Assembly (NCBI RefSeq): GCF_000422285.1
Contig: NZ_AULM01000015.1
Location: forward strand, 1-64,000
Length of the DNA: 64,000 nt
Reading direction: 5' to 3'
From: Desulfatiglans anilini DSM 4660
Lineage (GTDB): Bacteria; Desulfobacterota; DSM-4660; Desulfatiglandales; Desulfatiglandaceae
Part shown: piece after piece, positions 45,769-54,957 of the stretch
Layout: each line of letters opens with the position of its first letter
How positions within the stretch are numbered: position 1 is the stretch's first letter
The notes under the pieces: model-generated
What the model saw: only the letters and a program-made list of their open reading frames with translations
What the model was told of the DNA's origin: nothing
Databases searched by the model: none
Program-made: the position numbers and the translations under genes

Positions 45769-48700
45769 ATGGACAACCACGAATGGTGGGAGCGGCTGGA
45801 TGCAAGACAAAAAGAGATCCTGGCTTTCCTGGCGATGGTCCCGCACCCGCTCCCCCTCGATGCATTGATAGCGGCGAGCGGATGGAAGGCGGTGGATATA
45901 CTGCAGATCCTCGAAGAGATCACGGAACTGGATTTCCTGTTATCGAATGCCTCTTCGAGAAAGGGATTTTACGCGCTCTCCGACGGCGGAATCGCGAGGT
46001 TCATCCTGGAGCAGATGCCCCGGAAGGATCTGGAGGCCGGCGCCCGAAAGCTCATCGACTATTACGAAGGGGAAGGCGCAGAAGGAGAGGGCCGGTGCCT
46101 GACGCTGGCGCATCTGCACAGAACGGCGGCGGTTGCGCCTGTCAGGCTGGATTATTTTCTGGCTGCGGCGGTTTATTGCCAGAAAAAGGAGATGCATGCA
46201 GAGGCCCTGTCCTATTACCGGGCGATCCTCGAGAGAGAGGCGGGCCGCATGGAATCTCTCGCGGAAAAGCAGCTGTATATCGAGGCCTCGGTCGGGGTCA
46301 CGGCTGCATACGGGCACATGCTTTTCCTGCCCGAGCAGAGGGCCTTCCTCGAAAAGGCCCGGCTCTTTGCCGAGGAAATCCATGATCGGGGGCAGCTTCT
46401 GACCGTCCAGTTGGCCTTGGGAAAAACCCTCGAAAAGGAGGGCTTTTACGATAAGGCTGCCCGCCATTTGGAGCAGGCCTGGGAAAATGCGCAAACGCTG
46501 GGAGAGGAAAAACTTCTGAAAAAGGCGGCGCTCATGACCAGCGATTTCCTTTTCCGGCAGGGGCTGGTGGCCGAAGCGGTGCGAAGGTACGAGGAGGTCA
46601 TCGGCGATCTGGAGGATTTTTCCCTGGATGAGGCCACGCTCAGGGGCTGCACGACCCTCGGCTGGTGCTACGGGGTGTGCGGGCAGACCTCCCGGGGCCT
46701 TGGTCTCATTGAAATGGTCCGGATCAAGGCGAAAGAGCATCGCCTGACAGATATCGGCATCTTTGCCGACCTCATGATGGTTTTTACGCTGCTGGAGGCC
46801 CGGCGGATCTCGGAGGCGCAGGTCTATCTCGACAAGATCCTCAGCCTGCCGGAGGGCGTTGCGGGCCCGTCCATCCTCTGGGCGACGCATTGGTGCGTCG
46901 GTTACGTGGCTTTCTGCCGCGGGGATCTCGAAGCGTGCTTGCGAGAACATATCCGTGGCTGCCAACTGCTCAAGCAGTACGGCCGCCCTCATCATCGGGG
47001 CGGCTGGGTGATGGAATATCTCGAAGGTCTCGACATCGCAGGACTGGCCAATCCCGAAATGAGTCTGACGTCCGAACTGGAACGGTTGGCCGAGTGGCCG
47101 GACATCTTCATGAGGGGCGTGGCCCACCGCTTCAAAGGGCAGAGGGGCGAACGGACCTCTCAACCGGCGGACCGCGTCAAAGCGGATTACGAGAAAAGCC
47201 TCGAGTTGCTGCAGCGCTCGGGGGCCCGACTGGAGTTGGCAAGGACCCAGATCGCCCTGGCGCGCGTGCTGATCGGAGAGGGGGCGACCGAGAGGGCGAG
47301 GCGTCTGCTCGAAGAAGCGTGGGAGGCCATGGCCCGGTCGAACATCGCCCTTTTCCCCGAGGATCTGAAACGGCACCTCGAAGAAAAGACCCACGAGGAG
47401 CTTCTGGTGAACACGATTGTCGAGATTACCAACGTGCTGGGGACGGTCAGAGACAAGAAGAGGCTGCTGCAGATCGTCATCCAGCTCACGATGCGCTTTA
47501 CGTTCGCCGAGCGGGGGGGCTTCTTTTTGAACGGGGAAGACGGCCGCCTGGAACTCGTAGCCAGCCGCAATCTGGATCTGCCGATGCTCCAATCGGATCG
47601 TTTCCGGCCCTATCTGCAGGAGATCGAAGAGGTGGCCCGGACGGGAAAAGAAGTCGTCAAGAAGACGGTCGGGTCTGAGGAATCCAGTCTCCCCCAGGCA
47701 TTGCGGGTCAACTGGATGATCTGCTGCCCGGTCATTTTGCAGGATCGCGTTCTGGGGGCCCTGTACCTGGCGGCCAAAGTGACTCCGGAATCGCTCAAAA
47801 ACGACCTGCCTCTGCTTCGTGCCATCAGCACCCAGATGGCGGTGGCCCTGGACAATGTCCAGGCCTATGAGAAGATCGCCGCGCTGAAAGACCGGCTCGA
47901 GGAAGAGACGCGGTACTACCGCATGGACTCCGAGGTGTCCCCCCAGCTGAAGTCGATGGTGGGCTGTTCGAAAGCGATCGGCCTCGTCCAGCAGCAGATG
48001 CAGAAGGTCGCGCCGATGGACTCCACGGTCCTAATCACCGGGGAGACCGGGGTGGGAAAGGAACTGGTGGCCCGGGGCATTCACCGGCTGAGCAAGCGTT
48101 CCAGCGGAGCGTTCATCGTCGTGAATGTCGCATCGCTCTCCGAAGGGCTGATCGAAAGCGAGCTCTTCGGGCATGAGAAGGGGGCGTTCACCGGGGCCCT
48201 GCGGTCGCGCCTGGGCCGTTTCGAACTCGCCCAGGGCGGAACGCTCTTTCTGGACGATATCCAGAACCTCTCCCTCGACATCCAGGCCAAACTCCTGAGG
48301 GTCCTGGAGGGCAAAGAGTTCGAGAGAGTCGGCGGCTCGAGTCTGCTGAAGGCGGATTTTCGGTTGATCGCCGCGACCAATCGGCCTCTCCATGCCCTGG
48401 TGGCGGAGGGCGGATTCCGATCGGACCTCTATTACCGCCTGAATGTATTCCCCATCCAGGTCCCTCCGCTGAGGGAGCGCCGGGAGGACATCCCGCTGCT
48501 CGTTCTTCACTTCCTCGAAATGTACAAGAAGGGCCTGGGGAAAGACATCCGCGGCGTTTCCAAAGGCAGGATGAAGGACCTCACGGACTACCCCTGGCCG
48601 GGAAACGTCCGTGAATTGCGCCATGTCATCGAGCGGGCGGTCATCCTCAGCGAGGGCAGTTCCCTGATGCTTCCGAGCTTCCAGGCCCCCGCGGATGAGG

Positions 48701-48888
48701 AAGGGGGATTGCCGGGCAGCATGACCCTCGAAGAGATGGAAAGGGCCTATATCATCAAGGCCCTCGAACGATGCAGTTGGAAGGTGGGCGGGGAGGGCGG
48801 CGCAGCCTGCCAGCTGGGCCTCAAGCCCACCACGCTCCATTCGAAGATGAAGAAACTCGGCATCCGCAAGAAGATCACCCCAGCCTGA
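45769..48888 (+). CDS. Sigma-54-dependent transcriptional activator with TPR-like and GAF domains
   Basis: 1039 residues. A long helical N-terminal region (to about 535) looks like tetratricopeptide-type repeats of the MalT/AfsR kind. A GAF sensor domain follows (about 545-700), then the AAA+ domain with Walker A GETGVGKE near 756, the sigma-54-contacting GAFTGA motif near 805 and Walker B LFLDDIQNL (Asp where Glu is usual). A C-terminal Fis-type helix-turn-helix (about 990-1039, CQLGLKPTTLHSKMKKLGI) completes it. Start: the ATG at 45769 begins a sensible N-terminus, but its ribosome binding site is weak and the frame is open from 45730. It probably activates the divergent dikinase genes from upstream sites in the intergenic region. 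Confidence 0.88.
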   Translation: MDNHEWWERLDARQKEILAFLAMVPHPLPLDALIAASGWKAVDILQILEEITELDFLLSNASSRKGFYALSDGGIARFILEQMPRKDLEAGARKLIDYYEGEGAEGEGRCLTLAHLHRTAAVAPVRLDYFLAAAVYCQKKEMHAEALSYYRAILEREAGRMESLAEKQLYIEASVGVTAAYGHMLFLPEQRAFLEKARLFAEEIHDRGQLLTVQLALGKTLEKEGFYDKAARHLEQAWENAQTLGEEKLLKKAALMTSDFLFRQGLVAEAVRRYEEVIGDLEDFSLDEATLRGCTTLGWCYGVCGQTSRGLGLIEMVRIKAKEHRLTDIGIFADLMMVFTLLEARRISEAQVYLDKILSLPEGVAGPSILWATHWCVGYVAFCRGDLEACLREHIRGCQLLKQYGRPHHRGGWVMEYLEGLDIAGLANPEMSLTSELERLAEWPDIFMRGVAHRFKGQRGERTSQPADRVKADYEKSLELLQRSGARLELARTQIALARVLIGEGATERARRLLEEAWEAMARSNIALFPEDLKRHLEEKTHEELLVNTIVEITNVLGTVRDKKRLLQIVIQLTMRFTFAERGGFFLNGEDGRLELVASRNLDLPMLQSDRFRPYLQEIEEVARTGKEVVKKTVGSEESSLPQALRVNWMICCPVILQDRVLGALYLAAKVTPESLKNDLPLLRAISTQMAVALDNVQAYEKIAALKDRLEEETRYYRMDSEVSPQLKSMVGCSKAIGLVQQQMQKVAPMDSTVLITGETGVGKELVARGIHRLSKRSSGAFIVVNVASLSEGLIESELFGHEKGAFTGALRSRLGRFELAQGGTLFLDDIQNLSLDIQAKLLRVLEGKEFERVGGSSLLKADFRLIAATNRPLHALVAEGGFRSDLYYRLNVFPIQVPPLRERREDIPLLVLHFLEMYKKGLGKDIRGVSKGRMKDLTDYPWPGNVRELRHVIERAVILSEGSSLMLPSFQAPADEEGGLPGSMTLEEMERAYIIKALERCSWKVGGEGGAACQLGLKPTTLHSKMKKLGIRKKITPA

Positions 48889-49290
48889 CAGGCTCTTGAA
48901 AAACGCCCGTCTGCAGCGTTAGGCTCATCCCGTGCCGCTGCGGCGACACCTGCCTCCCTTGGGAAGCCGCGACCGCACATCGGGCAGCATCACCGTTTAT
49001 AACTGGTATCCATCCGGAAATGATTTCCCGGCAGAACTCAGTTTCCAATCCGGAAATGAGGATTTTTCTTCACCGCTTCGCCGCTCAGTCCCACCGCTGC
49101 GCGGCGGGTCCCGGTTTGGCCAATATCAAGGAAATCAAGCGCTTGCGCGGAGACGACCTGTAGGTCGCCGCACAAGCAAACGTGCAGATTGACGCCGAGA
49201 TTGGCCAAAAAGACCATTTCCGGATTGGAAACTAACTGGAGATTCGGCCATAATCAGATCGTCCTCCATGTGCTATACCGGCACTTTGTA
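48889..49290. other. Intergenic region with repeat copy E
   Basis: 402 bases between the convergent sigma-54 activator and toxin genes. Copy E fills 49013-49224. No clear intrinsic terminator was found for either gene, so the repeat's own stem may serve as one. Confidence 0.5.
49013..49224 (-). repeat. Dispersed palindromic intergenic repeat, copy E (with 50-bp insertion)
   Basis: 212 bp in reverse orientation to copies C and D, with all blocks present: gattgacgccgagattgg, ccaaaaagaccatttccgga, gacctgtaggtc at the centre, and gatttcccggcagaac. It exceeds 162 bp by 50 because an extra segment beginning tcttcaccgcttcgccgc (about 49070-49120) sits between aaatgaggattttt and ggccaatatcaag. Confidence 0.85.
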
Positions 49291-49617
49291 CTACGTGCCC
49301 AATAATCGCCGCTGCAGCAGTGACTGCATGTCACGCCGGCCATCGGCGATCAGGAGAACGTAAACGTTCTTGTCGATAACCCGAAAAATGATGCGGTATG
49401 GTTTGAAAAAGACCTCGCGGTATTCACGAATCCCCAGGGACAGCAGTTCCTTGGGATATGCACCCCGCTCGGGAGATTCAGACAGTCTGGAGAAGGCTTT
49501 CTCGATCTGCGTCAAAACATAGTCCGCCTCTTGAGGGGCATCGTGGGCAGCAATATAGTCGTAAACCTCCTCGAGATCTCGTGCTGCATCATTGGTTAGC
49601 AAAACCACGAACGGCAT
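49291..49617 (-). CDS. RelE/ParE-family toxin
   Basis: 108 residues, typical for the family. The N-terminus LTNDAARDLEEVYDYIAAHD and the core EYREVFFKPYRIIFRVIDKNVYVLLIADGRRD show the ParE/RelE fold pattern; the last segment carries the basic and aromatic residues of the toxin tail. ParE-like members poison gyrase and RelE-like ones cut mRNA on the ribosome; sequence alone does not decide. The ATG follows the antitoxin stop by three bases, and the GGAGG ribosome binding site lies in the end of the antitoxin gene, so the two are translated together. Confidence 0.85.
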   Translation of the reverse strand: MPFVVLLTNDAARDLEEVYDYIAAHDAPQEADYVLTQIEKAFSRLSESPERGAYPKELLSLGIREYREVFFKPYRIIFRVIDKNVYVLLIADGRRDMQSLLQRRLLGT

Positions 49618-49620
49618 CAG

Positions 49621-49893
49621 TTACCCTCCTGCCCGCATGCGCAGCCGTTTGATCACGTCCTTGGCTGGCTGAACCTTGCCTTCCTCGATCTGGCGGGTTC
49701 CGAGCGCCAGGATTTTCAGGAGAGCCATGGTCTCCTGAGTCTGCTCGTAGCTTTCAATATCCTGTATGACCACCTTGGCTTCGCCATTCTGGGTAATGAC
49801 GAGCGGCTCCCGCTTTTCCCCAAGTTCCCTTACGATTTCAGCGGCATGGGCCTTCAGGTAACTAATGGGCTTAATCTGACTGGAGAATTTCAT
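49621..49893 (-). CDS. Phd/YefM-family antitoxin
   Basis: 90 residues from the ATG at 49893, which has GGAGG eight bases upstream; an in-frame ATG at 49908 overlaps that ribosome binding site and is less likely. KPISYLKAHAAEIVRELGE followed by PLVITQNGEAKVVIQDIESY is the Phd/YefM DNA-binding and dimerisation region. The C-terminal part (ILALGTRQIEEGKVQPAKD) would wrap the toxin. The operator is probably the short palindrome over the -10 box of the promoter, giving autoregulation. Confidence 0.86.
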   Translation of the reverse strand: MKFSSQIKPISYLKAHAAEIVRELGEKREPLVITQNGEAKVVIQDIESYEQTQETMALLKILALGTRQIEEGKVQPAKDVIKRLRMRAGG

Positions 49894-50358
49894 GGGTGAT
49901 ACCTCCATCGCTTGGTTATGACTAAATATAGTCCATAAACAGGTCAGATGTCAAGATGGTGGTTTGTTCTTGATCGCGCTCTCCCCCCGTTTCGGATCTT
50001 TCCCCCTCGGTCGTTCCGCCTTTCCAAGAGGCCCCCATACGCAGCACCGGCGAGTTCGGCCAAGCAGGCCAACATGAAGGCAAGCCGAAATGGCATCAAT
50101 GCAGGGTCTGCCCGCACCTCAGAGGAGGTATGCCACGGGCAAACCCAAGTTCCTTGACCAAGTCAGGAATGATCTTTGCACCAGTGACGTGAGCTATCGC
50201 CGTTCTTGTTCATATTCCGATCCAGGGCATAAATCGCCGGGGGTAGGCATCGCCTTTTTCTTAGTGAGATAGAAGCCCCTTCAGCAGGCTGAAAAACTCA
50301 TCGAAGAGGCCGTCAATCACCTCCGCCGCATGAAGTGCGGACGGACGCTTCTGGAAGG
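49894..50358. other. Intergenic region between the toxin-antitoxin operon and the MFS gene
   Basis: 465 bases. The first 60 hold the antitoxin promoter. From 49960 to 50358 no gene was found. On the minus strand, in a frame different from the MFS gene, a short stretch downstream of the MFS stop reads HAAEVIDGLFDEFFSLLKG (about 50265-50340), which looks protein-like. It may be a remnant of a decayed gene, but I cannot identify it. Confidence 0.45.
49920..49954 (-). promoter_or_regulatory. Promoter and operator of the toxin-antitoxin operon
   Basis: On the minus strand TTGACA (49954-49949) and TATATT (49930-49925) are separated by 18 bases. The -10 box lies within gactaaatatagtc (49920-49933), whose 5-bp arms gacta/tagtc are perfectly complementary, a fitting autoregulatory operator for the Phd/YefM antitoxin whose start codon follows about 30 bases downstream. 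Confidence 0.62.
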
Positions 50359-51786
50359 CTATCGCGGCTCGGCAGCATGATCGAGCCTCGGGGAGAACAG
50401 GGCGAAGGCCAGGACGCCCAGGCTCAGGATGAAGGCCGCCAGCAGGGCATCCTGGAAGGCCGGGGGGATGGAAGCCCTCAGCACATGGGCTGCATCCATG
50501 CCCTGGAGGTGCAGCAGGTTCTGGTGGACCTCCTGCCTGGCGGAGAAGATCGCGCTTGCCAGTGCCATCCCGAGTGAGATGCCCACCTGCCGCTCGGTGG
50601 CGATCAGGGCGGAGGCCGAACCGAGATGATTGGATCCCGCCGCGCTCATGATGGTGCTGTTGTTGGGCGGCTGGAAGGCGCCGACGCCCAGTCCGAGAAG
50701 CACCAGGACCGGGATGATCGCCCACACCTGCGTCTCGAGGTCGAACCCGAGCATGCAGAAAAACGCGGCGGCGGCGGCCGCGGCCCCGAAGGAGGACGGC
50801 CAGCGCCGGCCGATCCGGTCCGAGACGGCTCCGCTGACGGGGCTTGCAATCAAGGTGCTCGCCGAAACCACGGCCAGGAGCATTCCGGATTCGAGGGGGG
50901 ATAAGCGGAGGGCTTCCAATAAGTAAAAGGGCATCAGAAGGACGTAGGCGGGGCCGGCAAGGAAGAAGAGGAAAAGACCCGCCATGGCATACGAGAGGGT
51001 CTTGTTTTTGAAAAGCGTCAGGTCGACGATGGGGTTCACGGCCCGGCGTTCGACCCAGATGAAAACGATGAGAAGCATGATGCCGGTGCCTAAGAAAAAA
51101 AGGACGACGGGGGAGGCGGGTCCATGGGTTTTGACCAGGCCCATGCCGAAGACCAGACAGAAGATGGCGGCGGATGAGACCACCGTGCCGAGGATGTCCA
51201 ATCGGATCCTGCCGGGCTGAATGGTGTCCTTTTTCAGGAGCACGATGGCCATGATCAGGGTGCAGAGCCCGACGGGGATCCGCACGTAGAAAAGGGCGCG
51301 CCAGTCCAGCCATTCGAGGAGAATCCCCCCAACGAAGGGACCCAGGATGAAGCCCAAAGAGACCGATATGCTGAGCAGCCCGAGCCCCCTGCCGGTCTCG
51401 GCGGCCGGGAAGGCCTCGGTGACGATGGCGGTGCCGCAGCTGACGCACATGGCCGCACCGATCGCCTGGACAAGGCGGAAAAGGACCAATTGGGCAATGC
51501 TCTGTGCGAGCCCGCAGGCCATGAGCCCCAGCGTGAAGACCGCTATCCCCGTCGTGTAGATCCTGCTCCTTCCGACCGAATCGCTCAGTTTCCCCACCAC
51601 GAGCATCAAACTGCTGCTGACCAGGATATAGCCCACCATCACCCACATGACCGTGGGAAGATCGGTCCGAAACACGCGGGTGAGCTCGGGGAAGGCGATG
51701 GTCGTGATGCTGGCATCCATAGTCGCCATCATGGTCCCCATGGCGACGGTCAGAAGGGCCTTCCATTTGTAGGGCAGAGACGGCAT
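50359..51786 (-). CDS. MFS transporter, DHA2/EmrB-like
   Basis: 475 residues, strongly hydrophobic with about 12-14 membrane segments. Diagnostic segments: MDASITTIAFPEL in the first helix, motif A-like GKLSDSVGRSR after the second, and LGFILGPFVGGILLEWLDWRALFY, the motif C region typical of drug/proton antiporters. GAGG lies four bases before the ATG. It follows the thiolase and DUF35 genes by 57 bases on the same strand, so it may export a product or substrate analogue of that pathway, though a general multidrug role is equally possible. Confidence 0.85.
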   Translation of the reverse strand: MPSLPYKWKALLTVAMGTMMATMDASITTIAFPELTRVFRTDLPTVMWVMVGYILVSSSLMLVVGKLSDSVGRSRIYTTGIAVFTLGLMACGLAQSIAQLVLFRLVQAIGAAMCVSCGTAIVTEAFPAAETGRGLGLLSISVSLGFILGPFVGGILLEWLDWRALFYVRIPVGLCTLIMAIVLLKKDTIQPGRIRLDILGTVVSSAAIFCLVFGMGLVKTHGPASPVVLFFLGTGIMLLIVFIWVERRAVNPIVDLTLFKNKTLSYAMAGLFLFFLAGPAYVLLMPFYLLEALRLSPLESGMLLAVVSASTLIASPVSGAVSDRIGRRWPSSFGAAAAAAAFFCMLGFDLETQVWAIIPVLVLLGLGVGAFQPPNNSTIMSAAGSNHLGSASALIATERQVGISLGMALASAIFSARQEVHQNLLHLQGMDAAHVLRASIPPAFQDALLAAFILSLGVLAFALFSPRLDHAAEPR

Positions 51787-51843
51787 AGGGCCTCATCGAG
51801 GACGGACAAAGAGGGGTCTCCACCCCGCAGGTCGGATCCTTTT

Positions 51844-52266
51844 CTAGGGTTGCTGTATCGGTTTGAATTTCGGGAGACTGAACCCCTCGCCGGCATCCTC
51901 CCAGGTCAGTTCGACGGGCATGCCGCAGTGAACCGCCTCGGGCGCGCAATCGACGATGGCGCTCAGGAAATGGGGGCCCTCCTCGAGCGCTATGACCGCC
52001 GTGACATACGGGATGTCCCCGGCGAAGGCGGGATGGAAGGCCTGACGGTAGACGACGTAGCTGTAGACCGTCCCTTTGCCCTCCGACTGGACCCATTCAG
52101 AGGCCTTCTCGTAACACATGGGGCAGATGAAAGAGGCAGGCCAGCGGAGGTGCCCGCATGCAGCGCATTTCTGGAATCGGAGTTCATGGCGGCTGCAGAA
52201 GTCCCAGAAGGGACGGGTGTCGGCGTTCGGCTGTGGCAGGATCTTTCCGGGCATCGCTGGTTTCAT
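51844..52266 (-). CDS. DUF35 zinc-ribbon/OB-fold acyl-CoA-associated protein
   Basis: 140 residues. The N-terminal rubredoxin-like zinc ribbon has CAACGHLRWPASFICPMC (two C-x2-C pairs), followed by an OB-fold (GTVYSYVVYRQAF to the C-terminus). DUF35 proteins pair with SCP2-type thiolases or HMG-CoA synthase in archaea and bacteria, bridging acyl-CoA intermediates. Its ATG at 52266 overlaps the thiolase stop by four bases, and GAGGAAAGG precedes it, so the two are translationally coupled. The frame is open to 52323 without support. Confidence 0.88.
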   Translation of the reverse strand: MKPAMPGKILPQPNADTRPFWDFCSRHELRFQKCAACGHLRWPASFICPMCYEKASEWVQSEGKGTVYSYVVYRQAFHPAFAGDIPYVTAVIALEEGPHFLSAIVDCAPEAVHCGMPVELTWEDAGEGFSLPKFKPIQQP

Positions 52267-53417
52267 CCTTTCCTCAAGATCGTGGTGGAATGGGTCTGAA
52301 AAACACCGCCGTTGTCGCTGCAAAGGATAAGCTCAGGCGTTTTGGTCCCCGTAGCCGGCCCCAGCTGCCTTTCTCCGCAGCGCCCCATGAGCTGCAGGGC
52401 GGCCTCGGTCAACGGTGTGAGGCCCATGAAGTACGCCTCCGATAGAAGCCCGCCGGAGGTGTTGACCGGCAGACTGCCGCCCGGGGCGGTCCGCCCGTTG
52501 TCGTACCAGCCTTCCCCCTCGCCGGGGGCGAAAAAACCATAGTCCTGCAGCGTGATCTCCACGGTGTAGGTGAAGCAGTCGTAGATCTGACAGGCATCGA
52601 TGTCATCCCGGGTCACACCGGCCATGCGGAAGGCCGTCTGCCCGGCCAAGAAGGCGCCCGTCGGGCCGTCCATCGCCGTCGAGGCCTGGATCTCGCGGGA
52701 GGGGTTGTGCTGCCCGATCCCCATGATCACGGCGGGGGGATGCCGCAGGTCGCGCGCCCTTTCGAGCGATGTGATCACGCAGGCCCGGCCGCCGTCGTTC
52801 ACGAGGCAGCAGTCGGCCAGCCGGAAGGGTTCCACCACCCATCGGGACCGTTCGTAGTCCTCCTCGCTCATGCTTTGGCCGTGCATCAGGGCGGCCGGGT
52901 TCAAGTTCGCCCACTTCCGCTGGGAGACGGCGATCTTTTTCCAGGTTTCCGGGCCGGTGTGCTGCGTGTGCATGGCGCGCCGGGCGGCCATGGCATAGTC
53001 GGCGGCCAGCCCGAAATGTCCAAACACCGCCTTGTCGGTGTAAGGGGGTGGGCTGCCGAACGTTCCCAGGCGGGAGGTGTCCGCGTAGCTCAAAACGACG
53101 TACCGGCAAAGACCCGCCTCCAGCATCGCCAGGGCATGCAGGAGGTGGGAGCGCGCGCAGTTGGCCTCCTGGCCGATGGCATTGGGAGAAAGACCGAGAT
53201 GTTGTGCGACGAGGTAGGCGGATATTTCCTCTTCGCCGGGCCTTGTGGGAAACTGACGGTAGCAGATCAGTCCGTCGATGTCCTTGCGCTCGAGCCCTGC
53301 ATCCAGGATGGCGTCGGCGCAGGATTCCACGTAAAAGCTGAGCGCCGTCCTGTCGGGGAAGCGTCCCTGGGGCGTGCAGCCGACGCCGACGATGGCATAC
53401 CGGTCCTTCAGATTCAT
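52263..53417 (-). CDS. SCP2-type thiolase-family protein
   Basis: 384 residues. Nondecarboxylating thiolase-fold protein of the lipid-transfer (SCP-x) group. The start is an ATG at 53417 with GAGAGG eight bases upstream; an in-frame GTG lies nine bases earlier. The nucleophile region reads QEANCARSHLLHALAMLEAG and the C-terminal Cys region LILCSDNGGVFQTH. The segment that normally carries the catalytic His (SEgYxHG in DUF35-linked thiolases) reads NTSGGLLSEAYFMGLTPL, with Met where His is expected. The protein may be catalytically altered or belong to a subgroup with a different base. It is coupled to a DUF35 gene, a typical partner. Confidence 0.82.
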   Translation of the reverse strand: MNLKDRYAIVGVGCTPQGRFPDRTALSFYVESCADAILDAGLERKDIDGLICYRQFPTRPGEEEISAYLVAQHLGLSPNAIGQEANCARSHLLHALAMLEAGLCRYVVLSYADTSRLGTFGSPPPYTDKAVFGHFGLAADYAMAARRAMHTQHTGPETWKKIAVSQRKWANLNPAALMHGQSMSEEDYERSRWVVEPFRLADCCLVNDGGRACVITSLERARDLRHPPAVIMGIGQHNPSREIQASTAMDGPTGAFLAGQTAFRMAGVTRDDIDACQIYDCFTYTVEITLQDYGFFAPGEGEGWYDNGRTAPGGSLPVNTSGGLLSEAYFMGLTPLTEAALQLMGRCGERQLGPATGTKTPELILCSDNGGVFQTHSTTILRKG

Positions 53418-54179
53418 TGTTCTCACCTCTCGCTCGGGGGATAGAAAGATCTATTTATATCATTTTCACGGCCCGGGATTCAACCACCTGCTCGAGGGCC
53501 GGAGGAGGAGACGGAGTGGATTTCACGCGCCCATCATTTCAAAAAGAGAGGGAGAAATGGATGCTCGTTTCGAAATTGGAAACATAAAAACATTTTTAAA
53601 TATATATATTATCTATTTGATAGTATATTATATTTAGTTTTTCATATTCCGCAAAACGAAAAGCAATGTTTCTTTTTAGTTGACAAAGAGGACACCGTCC
53701 GCTAGAGATTGAACCTGAATCAGATTCAAATAACAGCGGATCTGTTTCTTTTTTAATCAATTGATATATAAGCTGATTTATTGAAGTTGAGTTACGTTCA
53801 TCTTTTTACGTCCCCTGGGATAGCCGGTAAGAATGGGTAGTATGTCAACCAAATGTAAACAGCGCATGTTTCCTGAGATCGAAAACCGGTCTGCTGTTTC
53901 CCCCTTTCCCGCGAAGCGGACTTTGGTTGCATGTCATGCCATGTTCCAAGGCTTGATCGATAATAAGACGAATTCGTGTGTTTTCCCTCTATCGGAAAGA
54001 GCAGATGAAACCACGGGGCGGGTTTCCAATCCCGAGGTGCGTTGTCTGTCCGGATTGTTGAAACCTGTTCCAGGGATCATGAAAAACGGCAGACCACTTT
54101 TGAATCAGTGACCGGGATCGGGGTCGAGTCAGGCCGACAAACGCCCCTTCCGGTTGGAAGCGCACAAGGACTGTATCCC
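53418..54179. other. 762-base AT-rich intergenic region
   Basis: Divergent gap between the thiolase and isochorismatase-like genes. About 53570-53830 is strikingly AT-rich (runs such as tttttaaatatatatatta). A small open frame at 53833-54111 (plus) has no recognisable content or ribosome binding site. Only the promoter candidate at 53680-53708 stands out. Confidence 0.5.
53680..53708 (+). promoter_or_regulatory. Weak sigma-70-like promoter candidate
   Basis: TTGACA (53680-53685), a 17-base spacer and TAGAGA (53703-53708), the last matching only three of six -10 positions. If real, it would give a leader of about 465 bases before the isochorismatase-like gene, which makes it uncertain. Confidence 0.3.
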
Positions 54180-54899
54180 ATGATCACCCTGAACGCCGAA
54201 CCGGAAGCCATTTCATTGGAGCGCGCACGAAGCGCTCTGGTGATCGTGGACATGCAGAACGCGTTTCTGCGCCCCGAAGGATATTTCGGAATGTTAGGGG
54301 TCGATCTGGAAGAAGTGCCTTCCGTCATAGATCGGTGTCGAAGGCTTGCAGATGCCTGCAGGAGAAGTTCCATCCAAATCATTTATCTGAAGATGGTATA
54401 TCCCGGGGAAACGGAACGATCCAAAATAGTCAATACCCCTCTTTTTTACAAATCCAAGACCTTTCGCTTGGCTAAAGACCAACCCGATATATTGAAACGC
54501 CTCCCGTTAGAGGGTTCCTGGGGGATCGATATCATAGACGAACTCACGCCCCATTCCGAAGACCTCGTCATAGTGAAGGAAAGACATGACGGATTCGTCG
54601 GTACAAATTTTCAGATCCATCTTTCACAAAAGAGGATCAAGTCCCTCATCTTTGCCGGAACTGCTACCAACGTATGCGTCGAATCCACATTGCGACATGC
54701 GGCCGCGCTGGACTATTTCGCGACCCTCGTGGCGGATGCGACCAGCCCGCTTGGCAGTCATGAATTGCATGAAGCAACCATTTCGAATGTCAAAGCCAGT
54801 TTTGGATGGGTGACCGACACGCAGAGCGTGTTGGCAGCTTTGCAGTACCCTGACCAGAGTCCAACCGGAAGCGATTTTCCGGAAGCAACGCTTTTATAG
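54180..54899 (+). CDS. Isochorismatase-family cysteine hydrolase
   Basis: 239 residues. The Asp-Lys-Cys triad of the family is visible: Asp24 in ALVIVDMQNAF, Lys133 in VIVKERHDGF and Cys166 in GTATNVCVESTLRHA. Close relatives hydrolyse amides such as ureidoacrylate, N-carbamoyl compounds or nicotinamide; RutB-like ureidoacrylate hydrolases show similar motifs, but the context here is not pyrimidine breakdown. AAGGA lies about nine bases before the ATG at 54180. It precedes the second split dikinase by about 290 bases, with a perfect palindrome between, so it may be a separate unit. Confidence 0.82.
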   Translation: MITLNAEPEAISLERARSALVIVDMQNAFLRPEGYFGMLGVDLEEVPSVIDRCRRLADACRRSSIQIIYLKMVYPGETERSKIVNTPLFYKSKTFRLAKDQPDILKRLPLEGSWGIDIIDELTPHSEDLVIVKERHDGFVGTNFQIHLSQKRIKSLIFAGTATNVCVESTLRHAAALDYFATLVADATSPLGSHELHEATISNVKASFGWVTDTQSVLAALQYPDQSPTGSDFPEATLL

Positions 54900-54957
54900 C
54901 AGGAAAACAGGTGTTTCGTAACGCCCGGATCGACGGTTGATCCTCGTTCGGATCGGT

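Noticed and set aside
50261-52096. Minus-strand frame of 611 codons overlapping the MFS and DUF35 genes in another frame
   Set aside because: Arg/Pro/His-rich translation without domains; the MFS and DUF35 frames have clear homology and ribosome binding sites. Only its last 25 codons, beyond the MFS gene, look protein-like.
53833-54111. 92-codon open frame in the AT-rich gap upstream of the isochorismatase-like gene
   Set aside because: No Shine-Dalgarno sequence and no recognisable domain or membrane pattern.
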